In this document: piece by piece, positions 12,895 through 23,035 of the stretch | How the letters are laid out: every line of letters starts with the position of its first letter | Numbering within the stretch: position 1 is the first letter of the stretch | From: Siphonodentalium dalli | Lineage: Eukaryota; Mollusca; Scaphopoda; Gadilida; Siphonodentaliidae | DNA: 64,000 nucleotides | Assembly (NCBI GenBank): GCA_032622095.1 | Contig: CP136063.1 | Span: forward strand, 214,661,982 to 214,725,981 | Reading direction: 5' to 3' | The notes under the pieces: generated by a model | Database searches by the model: none | Told to the model about the DNA's origin: nothing | What the model saw: the letters and a program-made list of their open reading frames with translations, nothing else | Made by a program: the position numbers and the translations under genes

Positions 12895-13033
12895 AACACC
12901 CCACCATTATCTTTCTCGTAAAAAGTTACCCCCAGTAGACCCCCATGGTGCCATCTAGATGGTCCCCTGTGAATTTCTATAGAACACAGACAGACAGACA
13001 GACAGACAGACATTCGCAAATATTGATATAGAT
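12895..13033 (+). repeat. second copy of the element end with CAGACAGA run
   Basis: Matches 10,798-10,925, including CCATTATCTT, TCTCGTAAAAAGTTACC and GGTGCCATCT blocks, followed by a (CAGA)n run and ATATTGATATAGAT. It closes the tandem array on its right. Confidence 0.65.
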
Positions 13034-13093
13034 ACGTCATTATTGGTGAATCTAAAATTTCACTAGTTAACAATTTGAATCGAATGTATACAG

Positions 13094-13300
13094 TAATGCC
13101 ATAAATAATCGACTACTTAACCACTGCAGAATTATGGGTAATTTTTCAGGATTTAGTCGGAAATATGGCTTGTTGCCATTCATCGGAAAGCTCTCACTGA
13201 GAGCTTTCCGATGAATGGCAACAAGCCATATTTCCGACTAAATCCTGAAAAATTACCCATAATTCTGCTGTGGTTAAGGAGTCGATTATTTAGGGCATTA
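13094..13300. repeat. 207-bp near-perfect palindrome
   Basis: The arms of about 103 bp differ at only a few positions and meet at a single base near 13,197 (GCTCTCA-C-TGAGAGC). The outer ends read TAATGCC and GGCATTA. No coding sequence. It is either a very young foldback MITE or another hairpin-forming sequence; transcribed with the PAN gene intron it would give a long RNA hairpin. Confidence 0.9.
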
Positions 13301-13313
13301 TTGTAGCTATACA

Positions 13314-13575
13314 TAGCAGGGAGACCCGCTGTTGCCAGACTGAAGTGACGTTGAACACTCCGCTCTAGACATTTGGTGGTAATAGAGAATACTCAGTGTT
13401 ATTCTCATAAATTTTATAAAAGCGCGTCACAAAACTTCATGTTTATATGTGGATTATAAGTATGACTCACCGTGCCTGAGTGATTGACATTTGTTTGTCA
13501 TGATTAATTCGTCCCACGAGTAAAGACGTATTTATTTATAACTGCATGCATGCCCGTACTTCAGGCGTTATATTT
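13314..13575 (+). mobile_element. partial copy of the 9,415 element
   Basis: Aligns with the start of the 9,415 element and then, skipping the nested MITE found there, with its continuation near 10,170-10,260 (the CGTCCCAC and ACTGCATG blocks). This copy therefore shows the uninterrupted state. Confidence 0.6.
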
Positions 13576-14359
13576 TTTCTTAAATTCTACAAACGATGTG
13601 TTGGAATTCTCGGTAATATATATAGTAGATGATTGTTACAGTCTTCCCGATTGAATAATGCCTGATTACTCACTGATCAAGTTGTGCTGGTTCACTAAAT
13701 TGACACAGTTTGCCTTTATAAGCAATCAAACATTATATATATGGTTAAAATTGCTATTGGCAATTTTGCTTTTATCAATTTTGATGCCGCGACTCCGCCT
13801 TAACTCAGACTATGGAATGAATGGACCTCTTCCGTTCAAAGAGTATAAATTTTAAAAGTCCATTGCCCATTGGTAGTGATGTTTCAGAATATTAGAAATA
13901 CTTCAAAATTCTTCCTCAGTCCCATTGGGGGGGTCTTACTACTTGGATTGAGTGCATTTTAGGGGGCACCAATGGGTCAGATGATTAACATTGATGTCTA
14001 TGGGGTTCTCATGGATTTCGTCTCGAAAACAGAGACATCAATGGTTTTCTATGTATGAAAAAAATTATTGGGTAATATAGAGCATTTGCAAAAGACCTGT
14101 TCTCAGTTTATCATGTGGGGGCTGTATATGGTCCTGGACAGGAGACAACAAAAGGGTCAGATAACTATCAATAAAAGAAGTACTTAAAACATCTTTGTTA
14201 TGAATTATATGGATTAAGTACTGTTTACACTTATATATAAAGATACCTACATATACATTACTGTGTATGTGTTTGGCCGTGTACTTATTGTAAAATATGG
14301 TTGTGCTTGTTTCATGTACTATTTAGTGATATTCCAATAAGCTTTCATTCTTTATTTAG

Positions 14360-14520
14360 TCAGGAACAGAACACTGGCTCTCCGTGTCCGGAATGGAACT
14401 GGCGTTGACGTCTTCGGTGTATGGACGAATGATTCAATCACATGCCCCGGGGTGCAATGTGAAGGAAATGTTTACCGAAGCGAGATCGTGACCAACTGGA
14501 ACTCAAATAATTTCACAGAG
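14360..14520 (+). CDS. secreted PAN/apple-domain protein, exon 2
   Basis: Encodes residues 103-156. The acceptor TTTATTTAG and donor GAG/GTAAGA are good matches to consensus. The exon completes a split leucine codon and ends in phase 0. It includes NGTGVDVFGVWTNDSITCPG, a cysteine pair at 131 and 136, and N-glycosylation sequons at 105, 114, 126 and 153, as expected for a secreted product. A second in-frame AG three bases on (TCAG) would break the frame, which fixes the acceptor. I recall similar blocks in uncharacterised mollusc proteins but cannot verify that here. Confidence 0.8.
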
Positions 14521-15827
14521 GTAAGAACTTTGATGCGCGTCGTGGATCATACTAACTGAGCCATCGCCCCACCCTAATTTGTTGTCAGCAATTTTGATCG
14601 ATACTGCAATCAATTCGTTTAATCTTGTCGACCCATAATACACAGGTATTAAGATAACATATAATACATTTATGTACATGGCTTACATAATACATATTCA
14701 AATGATAGCGCCCGCTCTCCCGCGGCAGCGAAGCGACCTAGGGTATACGTATGCGGATATGAGATATACTAATCGACTTTTTCAGCCCAATCTTAAAATA
14801 GATTGAACTTACCTAAAATAGATAATTTATTCATAACTCAAGGGTCAGCCGAGTCCAAAATTATTGTTGGCGACGGCCGCCATTTTGTATTGATTAATAC
14901 CACCTCGAAATGTGTAATTGGGCAAAATGCTCCAGGGCAAAAATAAAAAACTTTGTTCCGGTAAATGTTAGCTATACTTCATCATATGTAGGAACATGCT
15001 CGTGAAGCCAAAGATATTTTTTTTAAATGAATGTAAATTAAACCAAAGCTCTGGTTAACAAAAAAGTGAAATTGCATGAAAAAGTTTTGTTTACATATTT
15101 TATAAAATTATTAAAAATATTTGCCCCGAAAGAGGAATATAGGGGGGTTTAGATATTATCTTCCATTTTCTAACGGTATTTTCGCCTAAAAGATTGATGA
15201 ATTATTCTCAAAGTTCAAGGTCGACAAAGTGAAACTATAAGTTCCGATTGAAAGATCGCAGTCCTTTTAAGATAACTGTTTGGAAAACCAGTAAAGGCGT
15301 CATGACACCAAGACGTGCATCATGACGTCACAACCACCTATATCGGCACGCAAAACTCCAGACACTGAGGACTGCGTCGATGGCCAGACAACTGAGACAC
15401 GTATTACACGGTCAGGATAAACGACACATCTGCCAAACATTTACGTTATATGTGATTATTTACATATATATAAGATTGTCTTGTGTCCCGTTACGGTTTA
15501 TCATCAAATCCTTCTAAAGATAAAATTCATCCGATAATCCAATGAACAGTAACAAACGGGTGCAAATTACGTTTACGTATGATCATATTATACATTATAA
15601 TATATGAACAGTATTTACAATATAAATAATATACATGTTTGCCATAGGTGATATCAGTTGACGCTATATACTATGGTGTCATATGATTGATCAACCCAAA
15701 ATTACCAGCGAGGTAATATAATTAAGAGTATGTATCCACTCTGGTTTAGTCACTTGCGCACGTTATTTCTTATTAGCTTCGTATGAATACAGTGTATTTT
15801 ACTATCATTTTCAGTATCTACCCAAGC

Positions 15828-16418
15828 TTAAAGGGGTACTGTACGCCAAATGTTGTTGTTGGTTTCTATAGTCTCCGAGTCGGAGAATAAGGTAACAATT
15901 TTTCCATTATTTGAAAGTCTGTTGAGTACGAAGTCATGTTACGGATGACAAATTTACCGGAATGCAAAAATACAAATTGTCGTTGTCGAGTAATTTTTGT
16001 AAAGTTTTCAACCAAATGAATCAAATAAAAGTTATATTATATGCATACTAGTCCCATATAATCATTTAAGTTATTGTATCGTCGCTAGTCAGTGAGTGGC
16101 TTGAGTGTTCTCCCCGTATCATCATAATATTTTAAGCAATCGTGTGTGCGATCGGTTTAAAAATCCAGTATCCCTCAATTACTATTTTTGATTACGGTAA
16201 TTCGTAATTTAATTGAAGCCATTTTATGGCTCCAGTCATAAATTCAATTTATATCAAATTATTAACTTTTAAATTATTAAATTTTAAGATAGCCTATTAA
16301 CCTGAGCGTTTACAGAATACATCTTCGACTCAAATTACTTATGTTTCTATATATTATCGATATTAGATCGTTGTTGTCACCGGAAATTTAATGAAAATGG
16401 CGTACAGTACCCCTTTAA
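15828..16418. mobile_element. TTAA-AGGGGTACTGTACGCC element, 591 bp
   Basis: Both ends are intact. TTAA followed by AGGGGTACTGTACGCC on the left is matched by its complement GGCGTACAGTACCCCT and TTAA on the right. The termini resemble those of the two 350-bp palindromic MITEs at 8,352 and 36,071, but the interior differs. It may be a longer relative of that family. No transposase frame is visible. Confidence 0.7.
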
Positions 16419-16974
16419 CCGGATTTATAAGTTCACGATTGATTATTTTAATAAAATCACACAATTTCCATATGTCTGTTGAATTGTTCTGGTTAAGTAT
16501 TTCACTCATTGTGATAGTATTTTGTTTTCTGTTAGTAAATTTTGACAGTAATCGCCGTCGCTCGGGTGACAGTCTCTCGCATTCGAGAAGATAATGACAT
16601 TCATCTCCAATCTTTCTGGAGTTACAGAAGCCATAAAAATTCGCACGAGTATGACATGATCGAATCTAAATTTTCAGAAATAAGCCTGAGTTTTATACGT
16701 GGCATTTGTGAGAAATTTAAATTAATACAGATGAGGGTATGCGTGGGGTGTCCGCCTCTCACTATAGCGGGTCCGGAGTCCTCCCCGGGAAAATTTTGAA
16801 AATGTAATGCTCTGAGAGTTAATCAGGGGTGTTCTGAAGCCTACTTTGTGCTTTTCAGGTTGGTAAATTTAGTCATACTTAGATAGACATTTCTTAAATT
16901 TTAATGATTTGTTTGTAATTGTTGCATGCATGCCACAATGTACCTGAAACTAATCATTAACATACCGGCCATCG

Positions 16975-17092
16975 GCTTACATCGAGTTACAAAGTCCATG
17001 ATGGAAACATCGGATTTGAATCCTCATCGCCAGTTCTGGGGGACAAACGGCTTGGAGTTGTACCCCTAACCGACTGAGCCTCCGATGCCCCT
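16975..17092 (-). repeat. tRNA-derived SINE head or tRNA-like sequence
   Basis: Read on the minus strand, GGCTCAGTCGGTTAG resembles an RNA polymerase III A box and GGATTCAAATCC a B box, with tRNA-like spacing of about 50 bp. CATCGG and CCGATG could pair as an acceptor stem, but the arms are irregular, so this is more likely a SINE head or tRNA relic than a working tRNA gene. Confidence 0.55.
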
Positions 17093-18303
17093 CCAATTTA
17101 ATAGAAGCTAATCTTTAATCTTTATAACCTATTAAATGCACAAATTTTAAGTTTAGCTACATGTAGTAGCTATATTGGACAATTTTATTTGAAAACCTCC
17201 AAGTTGGAGAGCGTACGTACACGCATGGTTATAACTATTATACAATATGTATATCTACAAAGTTACTAGTGTCGGTCACATGACGCTGAAAGAGAGTCCA
17301 TATATGTGAGGTATATGTACATTGCGGAAGTTGTTTAGTCACAAACTTCAAATTAACGGCCAGCTTGCAGGCTTGTGCATGTGTGTTCTCCGATGATACC
17401 ACATATGCGGCACAAGAATCTTGATGTAAATTTAAGGACTACACAATCTGTCGCTTGAGATATAAAATTTGGTAGATTCATTGAGGTCGATATCTTTCTT
17501 GTCACACGCATCAATGCATCCAATGTGAACTGTCCCATTATATTTCTTATATGGGTTTTTAACAAATTCATCAAACTGAATGCAACACATTTAGCAAAGA
17601 CCTGATAGTGAACTGATATTCATTGTTCAACGTTTGCAGAAGTTCTTTCTCATCTTGCATTTCATTTACACCCACCCATGGTTGAACTTATGTGAAGACG
17701 ATTTTATATTAAACCGTTTCCTTTTTCTTTGATACTTCTGGTGTGCCTTCCTCAAAACAAACACTTGCATCTTGAACGATTGGAACTCAGTTTTGATCTG
17801 AGTAGGTGAGAATTCAGGAAACACTTCACAACGTGATTTCGGAATTGGTCTGTGCACTTAAGCTTATTGTCATAGAAATTTGCAAGTGTTTCAATTTCAA
17901 AGTGACAATGGTCGGTAGCTCACTCTCATTTATGGGGAGATTTCTCAAATCAAGGTCCAAAATCCAGAATGCAGTGAGCAAGGATGATGTAGATGTCATG
18001 TCAATTTCCGTTATTAAAGCTGTAATCGTTGGTTTGATAAGGTCTTTACGAAAACAAATAGCTATATTTATCGTTTTCGAAATCGCTAAACGCTGTCTAA
18101 ATTCTGCTGATCCGATATCGGTCAGAACGTCAAAATTAATGAATGGAAACAAGTCACTCTTGCAAATAGACCTACTTGCCATTCAGGATCCGTTTCCAGA
18201 TTTCAAATTGTATAATCCGACTAAAACGCAAGTATTATACGGATTAAGGACTTTGACTTCATCAAATGGGCTCCACTTTGTAGTTTCCATATATTTGTTG
18301 TAG

Positions 18304-18473
18304 GCATTGGTTGCCCTTTTCAATGGGGTGGACGTGGTCGCGTGGCTACTGTTTGACGTCAGATCAATGGATCGTATTTCATGGTTCACACCAGAGAGAC
18401 TAATACGGAGCAGCTGGGTTGATCTGCCGCGACCAACCCCAGCATCATACAATCAATTCCAGATGGACGACGG
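18304..18473 (+). CDS. secreted PAN/apple-domain protein, exon 3
   Basis: Encodes residues 157-212 plus two bases of the glycine codon 213. The acceptor TTGTTGTAG follows a T-rich tract and the donor is GG/GTACGG. The predicted segment runs from ALVALFNGVDVVAW through DRISWFTPERLIRSSW to QFQMDD. The alternation of hydrophobic and polar residues suggests beta strands, and the tryptophan-rich ISWF and SSWVDL blocks look conserved in type. It belongs to the C-terminal region that I cannot assign to a named domain. Confidence 0.78.
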
Positions 18474-19810
18474 GTACGGTATCTTCCTATATTAATACCA
18501 TTTAAGATGGAAATTCACGTTTTGCGCAAATAAAGCCAAATATGGCAAGATATATTCAACAAAGTATTTCTCTGGATCTATCTGGCAAAAAATCTTGAGT
18601 TTCGCATATCATCATCTTCATTGTATGTAGAATCTGAGCAGTTATTAAGAGACAACAAAAACAATGGATTTTAATACAGTGGAGAGATTGAAAATATTAT
18701 TTTCTTTGTTGTCCCTTTAGCTAGAATAATTAATAATAATTTCACACAAATCTACAATCATCAAACAGCGTATTCTCTTGGCTCTATGAGAGGAGGCTTC
18801 ATTTGTATCATAATGTGGAGTTAGCTTTTTAATTGCATAATATAGCCATACCCCCAATATACTATAATGAAGAATAAAGCAGTCAGAAATATTACAGCCC
18901 AATGAAAACAACTGTTGATATGCAGTGTGGTCCACGCAAGCAGGGAGCAATAAACATACATTAGGCCACAGTGTTAAGATATATTGCGGTCAGCTTTAGC
19001 TCGGTCATGAAGCCATGACCCACAACTCATCTCAGTCCAATGTTTTCATTGAACAACATGAAAATTCTCAAATATAAAAAATTATTTGCTGGTAGTTGTC
19101 TTTCTAAGTGAAAATAATCATCAAATTTCATGAATCAAGAAAAATTAAGTCTCCTCTCATGATATAACACCATGGACATATGATCTGCAATTTTGAAACA
19201 AATATAATTTATGGAAGTTCTTGGTACCTGAAAACGGTGAAATTTGAAATATTTTTATATAAAATAAAAGTGAAGTAAAATTGTGCACATAAATTAACTA
19301 TTGTAAATGAGTAGAATTGAATTTTTTCAAATTAACAGGAGAACAGGATGAATTTTGTGATATTCTAAAGTTGTATTTAATTTTACTTTGAATTTCGTTA
19401 ATAATAAACAAAAATGTACATATTAATCCTGCTTGTATGATAAAATATAACATGTGATATGATATAAGTGACTATGCTACGGAACACGCCGATAAGTTTA
19501 CTCTTTTCAACAAATACAAACAAAATTAGATCGAAATCAGTATAATTATATTGTTTGTATTTAGACTAACAATCGCATATGTTCTTACTGTCAGTCAAAA
19601 TGTTCTACTGAAATGGCCATCAGTTGGAAATTGCCAATAGTTGAAAGTTTGGGGTATCAGTTGGACAATTTCAACCCAACGGGTGCAAATCTAATTTCGC
19701 GAATTTGAAAATTTGGTCCAGTTTAAGTGGCGGGTGCAGTTGGAAATTTCAAGGTGGACATTCCCACTCCACCACATGGGGACCTTTAACCAAGTCCCTG
19801 GAAGCGAGTT

Positions 19811-21424
19811 TTAACCCTTTCAGTGCCAGGTCCGATTTTTGTATCAACCCATATACCCTGTGCCAATGCATTCTCTTATATATGCGAGTCGACCATAGGT
19901 CGCCTCGCATATATAAGAGAATGCATTGGCCTAACAATTTTTCATCATTTGTTATTATTTTTTACAATTTTTTACAATTTTAATAATTTTTTCTTATATT
20001 CTTTAACATACTTATTTTGTAGGTTTAGTGCCAGGGAATCTTACGTTTTTCATGGGCATCAAAATTATTACTTGAATACTCGGTGATAGTTTTGAGTTAT
20101 AACATGCCCCTAAGGCTATAGCGAATTTGTTTTTAAATTCGCTATAGCATGCTTAGGGTGCATTTACATTGCTATAGAACTGTACACAGATCTACACGCA
20201 GACTAGTGTAAACGGGTTGTTATAGAAATGCACACAGAAAGAAAACGGTATTAGTTCGTGTGAGCAAAAATCATGTCCGCTATACGTCACGGTCAACGCC
20301 GAAGTATTGTGCCAGGCAAATCTGTTTTGATTAATTGTTGCTCGGGCTTGACGAATGTGTTTTAGCGTTCGTTGTCATTTCAACCCGTGTATTTCGAATA
20401 TTGAACACGGACAGGGACGTGGCAACTTTGGTCAAAATTTTCAACAGTTGGAAATTTCATACCTGACACAACATTAGTTGTAATTTCCAAACCAACAATA
20501 GGTTGAAAATGATCTTGTAGTTTGATTTTCAAACATTATATTGGGGGGGGGTATTGTTTTCGGACCAATATTTGCATAATTTCCTACTTTTTATAAAAAA
20601 TTTGGGCTGGAATGGCCATCAGCTGGAAGTTTTCCAACCTTATGGGGGCCGGTGTCAGGTTGGAAATTTCCAACTCTTGGAAAGATTGTTTCCTGGTCCC
20701 TCCCCGTGGCCAGTCAAAAACTGCTAGTTAATTAAAAATATATATATTGTCCTACATTGGGTCAACATTGCCATTGGAATTGTCATCAGTTGGAATTTTT
20801 ACTACATTTGGTCAAATAAAGGGTGTTGTAGGGTGGATACCCATTCCACACAGATCCAAAATTGCCACCACCCAGATGGTGTCAAACAGGAGACATATAG
20901 ATATATAGATGATCACCTGAAATCCTAAATATTGGTGGAATCGCCATCTAAAGCTATATGGGTGCTCTCCGGCCTCTTTATTTGTGCACACGGTTGTTTG
21001 TTGTGCATTCCTATGCGATTTTCATTCTTTCTTCGAACCATTATCAAGTGGTATAAGGATACACTTTAAATACATGCGGCACATACCAAATCGCTGTTGT
21101 CTGCTGATAGTTGATACATTTTTATGTCTGGCCTAAACTGAAACGACTCGTAGTGAATTGTCAATTACGAGAGTACTGATCAGCGCGCGTTCACTATTAG
21201 TACTCATATTGTGATCACAGTAATGCGGGACACGTGACTTCATACAGATCTGTATACAGTTCTATATCAGTGTAAATGCACCCTTAAGCATACCCAAAAA
21301 CAATTCAACCCAAAAAAACAAAAGCAAAGACAAAAAAACAATTATTTTTAAAAAAATTTACGGCGGATTTTACAGACCGTATATTAGGGCCGATGAGATC
21401 GGCCCCTGGCACTGGAAGGGTCAA
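19811..21424 (+). mobile_element. TTAA-CCCTTTCAGTGCCAG element carrying a hairpin and a nested MITE
   Basis: Left end TTAACCCTTTCAGTGCCAG; right end CTGGCACTGGAAGGGTCAA, its imperfect complement with the TTAA degraded to TCAA. These ends fit piggyBac-type termini (established knowledge of the superfamily). One 67-nt hairpin lies at 19,863-19,929, preceded by CCCTGTG. A different element (20,156-21,283) is inserted in the middle. No transposase frame is present, so it is non-autonomous. Confidence 0.7.
20156..21283. mobile_element. Harbinger-like element nested in the TTAA element
   Basis: Inverted termini GGGTGCATTTACA, extending imperfectly for about 40 bp through ATAGAACTGTA, are flanked on both sides by TTA. 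A 3-bp TTA/TAA duplication with GG-rich ends is typical of PIF/Harbinger elements (established knowledge). The interior of 1.1 kb has no transposase frame. It holds TTGGAA-rich repeats and a guanine run near 20,543. Confidence 0.7.
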
Positions 21425-21476
21425 TCGACATAAACTTAGATAATACAGTAGCTTCGTGAATATCTCGATGTTTCAG

Positions 21477-21652
21477 GAATTACCGATCCAGTCGTGATTT
21501 CTACATCGCATCCTCCTGGGGAGAATGTACCAATGACTTAGGATGGATCTCGGTGTCAGAGGATAAAATGTTTTACCTGTGCAACTACGATCAACATACA
21601 GATTACCCACAGTTTGTGTACTCTACCAAATCATCAATGGCAGTGTTATCAG
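21477..21652 (+). CDS. secreted PAN/apple-domain protein, exon 4
   Basis: Encodes residues 213-271. The acceptor TTTCAG and donor CAG/GTAGGT fit consensus. The exon completes the split glycine codon and leaves one base for aspartate 272. The segment includes RDFYIASSWGECTNDLGWIS and then KMFYLCNYDQ and FVYSTKSS. Its two cysteines, 230 and 248, bring the total to eleven and may pair with each other or with 131/136. Phase agreement with exon 3 and disagreement with exon 2 show that exon 3 cannot be skipped without a frameshift. Confidence 0.8.
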
Positions 21653-23035
21653 GTAGGTTTATAAATTCAACTTAGATTTACAAGCCGTATGGTCACCAGT
21701 GGCAGCGGTCGTTGCACACGAGTCACTACCCGTATTAAAATTAGCGCAGTACCAATATCTGCGCATCCATCGGTATGTCAATTTAATTTTAAATATAGAC
21801 GCAAAAAAATGCCTTCGCAGTAGTTACATGTGAAAAATTATAAAAACAAAATCGTATTAAAAAATCAGCCATCATTATCAAGAAGAAGTAATAGATAGAC
21901 TTTGTTCTTAATTCCATTATTAATAATTGCCCAATAACGAGAGTGTGCATGTTGAAACCATTCTTATTAAACATATGTCAGTTGTGTCATAAAACATCAT
22001 CAATGCATGGCAATTGTGATGCAAATAATATTTACTTGAAAATTATTGTTTTCAGAATATTTCTCAATATTTTCCGATTTCTAATGTCCATTTCATGATC
22101 TAATCGTCTTACCTGAAAAACCTATACTGCGTTCGGAGTAAGGGTACGTTCATACGCTGGCAATATTGCACTGCAAACTGCAAAACTGCCAGCTGCAAAT
22201 TTGCCAAAACCGATTATTTTCTGCCAGTTGTCAACAAATCAGCCTTAGTACGTAGTGATCATTAACAACAGTGGTTTTTTGCGTGGTTACTGATATCGCT
22301 GAGCTGTTTAAAATTTATTAAAACCACAGTGCGTGTTGGTATTCTTAGGCCAGTCAAAATAATGTCACTTGATATGCTCCATCTATGGGATGCTGCTGAT
22401 ATATGAGTAACATAAACGCCACATAGAGACAGATGTTGGGTCCGCACTTGCCTCAACGAAGATACCCGACGACTTTCCGACTTTCGAGAAATCCTATTGG
22501 TATACTCACCCGCTTTGTATTGTTGTTTTTCAACTGGTACCACAAGTTTCAAACTGTCGGTGGAAATTCCTAACCTAACATCCATGGTTGACAAATCACT
22601 CAAAACAATTACAACTGCATGCACGAAAAGTCCCCCTTGTAACACGGATACAATATATAATCTGAATCTGTATTATTAAACAATCCAACCATAGGAATTT
22701 CCATCATAACACCCCCTATGGTTGATAATTCTCAACTGATTGCTACATTTCAGTCCAAAAATTCGGTCTTTCGGTCTAAAAACAACACATATCCCACTTA
22801 ACTCGTTTAGGATGGGAAACGGATATATCCGTTTCCCACTTAAAACACTTGCTCTCAGCGAATGATTCTGTTATAATTAAATGTTTTGCGCATAGTATTC
22901 AATGAACTTGACGTCATTCAGGTCTGTTGATGTCCCTACTTACTTGCGCAATTTGCATATACAATTACGTCATGAAAGTAGTATTAACCTCCCAGAAATA
23001 AAATAAATACCCAAATAAATTATAAAACGTGAACC

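Larger units (their letters stand above)
4531..14359 (+). other. intron 1 of the PAN-domain gene
   Basis: The 9.8-kb intron opens GTGAGT and closes TTTATTTAG. It is largely filled by mobile DNA and simple repeats listed separately. Between these, 5,008-7,200, 7,590-8,351 and 8,704-9,414 show nothing I can name beyond a small inverted repeat at 5,550-5,617 and AT-rich sequence. Confidence 0.7.
14521..18303 (+). other. intron 2 of the PAN-domain gene
   Basis: A 3.8-kb intron holding a TTAA-AGGGG element and a tRNA-like sequence, both listed separately. From 17,353 to 18,303 both strands carry unusually long overlapping frames (165 codons plus, 118 codons minus) without any domain I recognise; they may be remnants of an unknown repeat. 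Confidence 0.65.
18474..21476 (+). other. intron 3 of the PAN-domain gene
   Basis: A 3.0-kb intron. The part before 19,811 is AT-rich with no recognised element, apart from fragments of a repeat with an ATCAGTTGGAA motif near 19,618; the same motif recurs near 20,620, 20,785 and 62,897. The remainder is mobile DNA, described separately. Confidence 0.65.

Noticed and set aside
16975-17092. Functional tRNA gene
   Set aside because: A- and B-box-like motifs exist, but the anticodon and D arms cannot be folded convincingly and no T-run terminator follows at the expected place.
17353-18303. Possible gene on either strand (165-codon plus frame, 118-codon minus frame)
   Set aside because: Frames overlap on opposite strands, no domain or splice pattern is visible, and the region is intronic to the PAN gene. 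It is kept only as an intron note.
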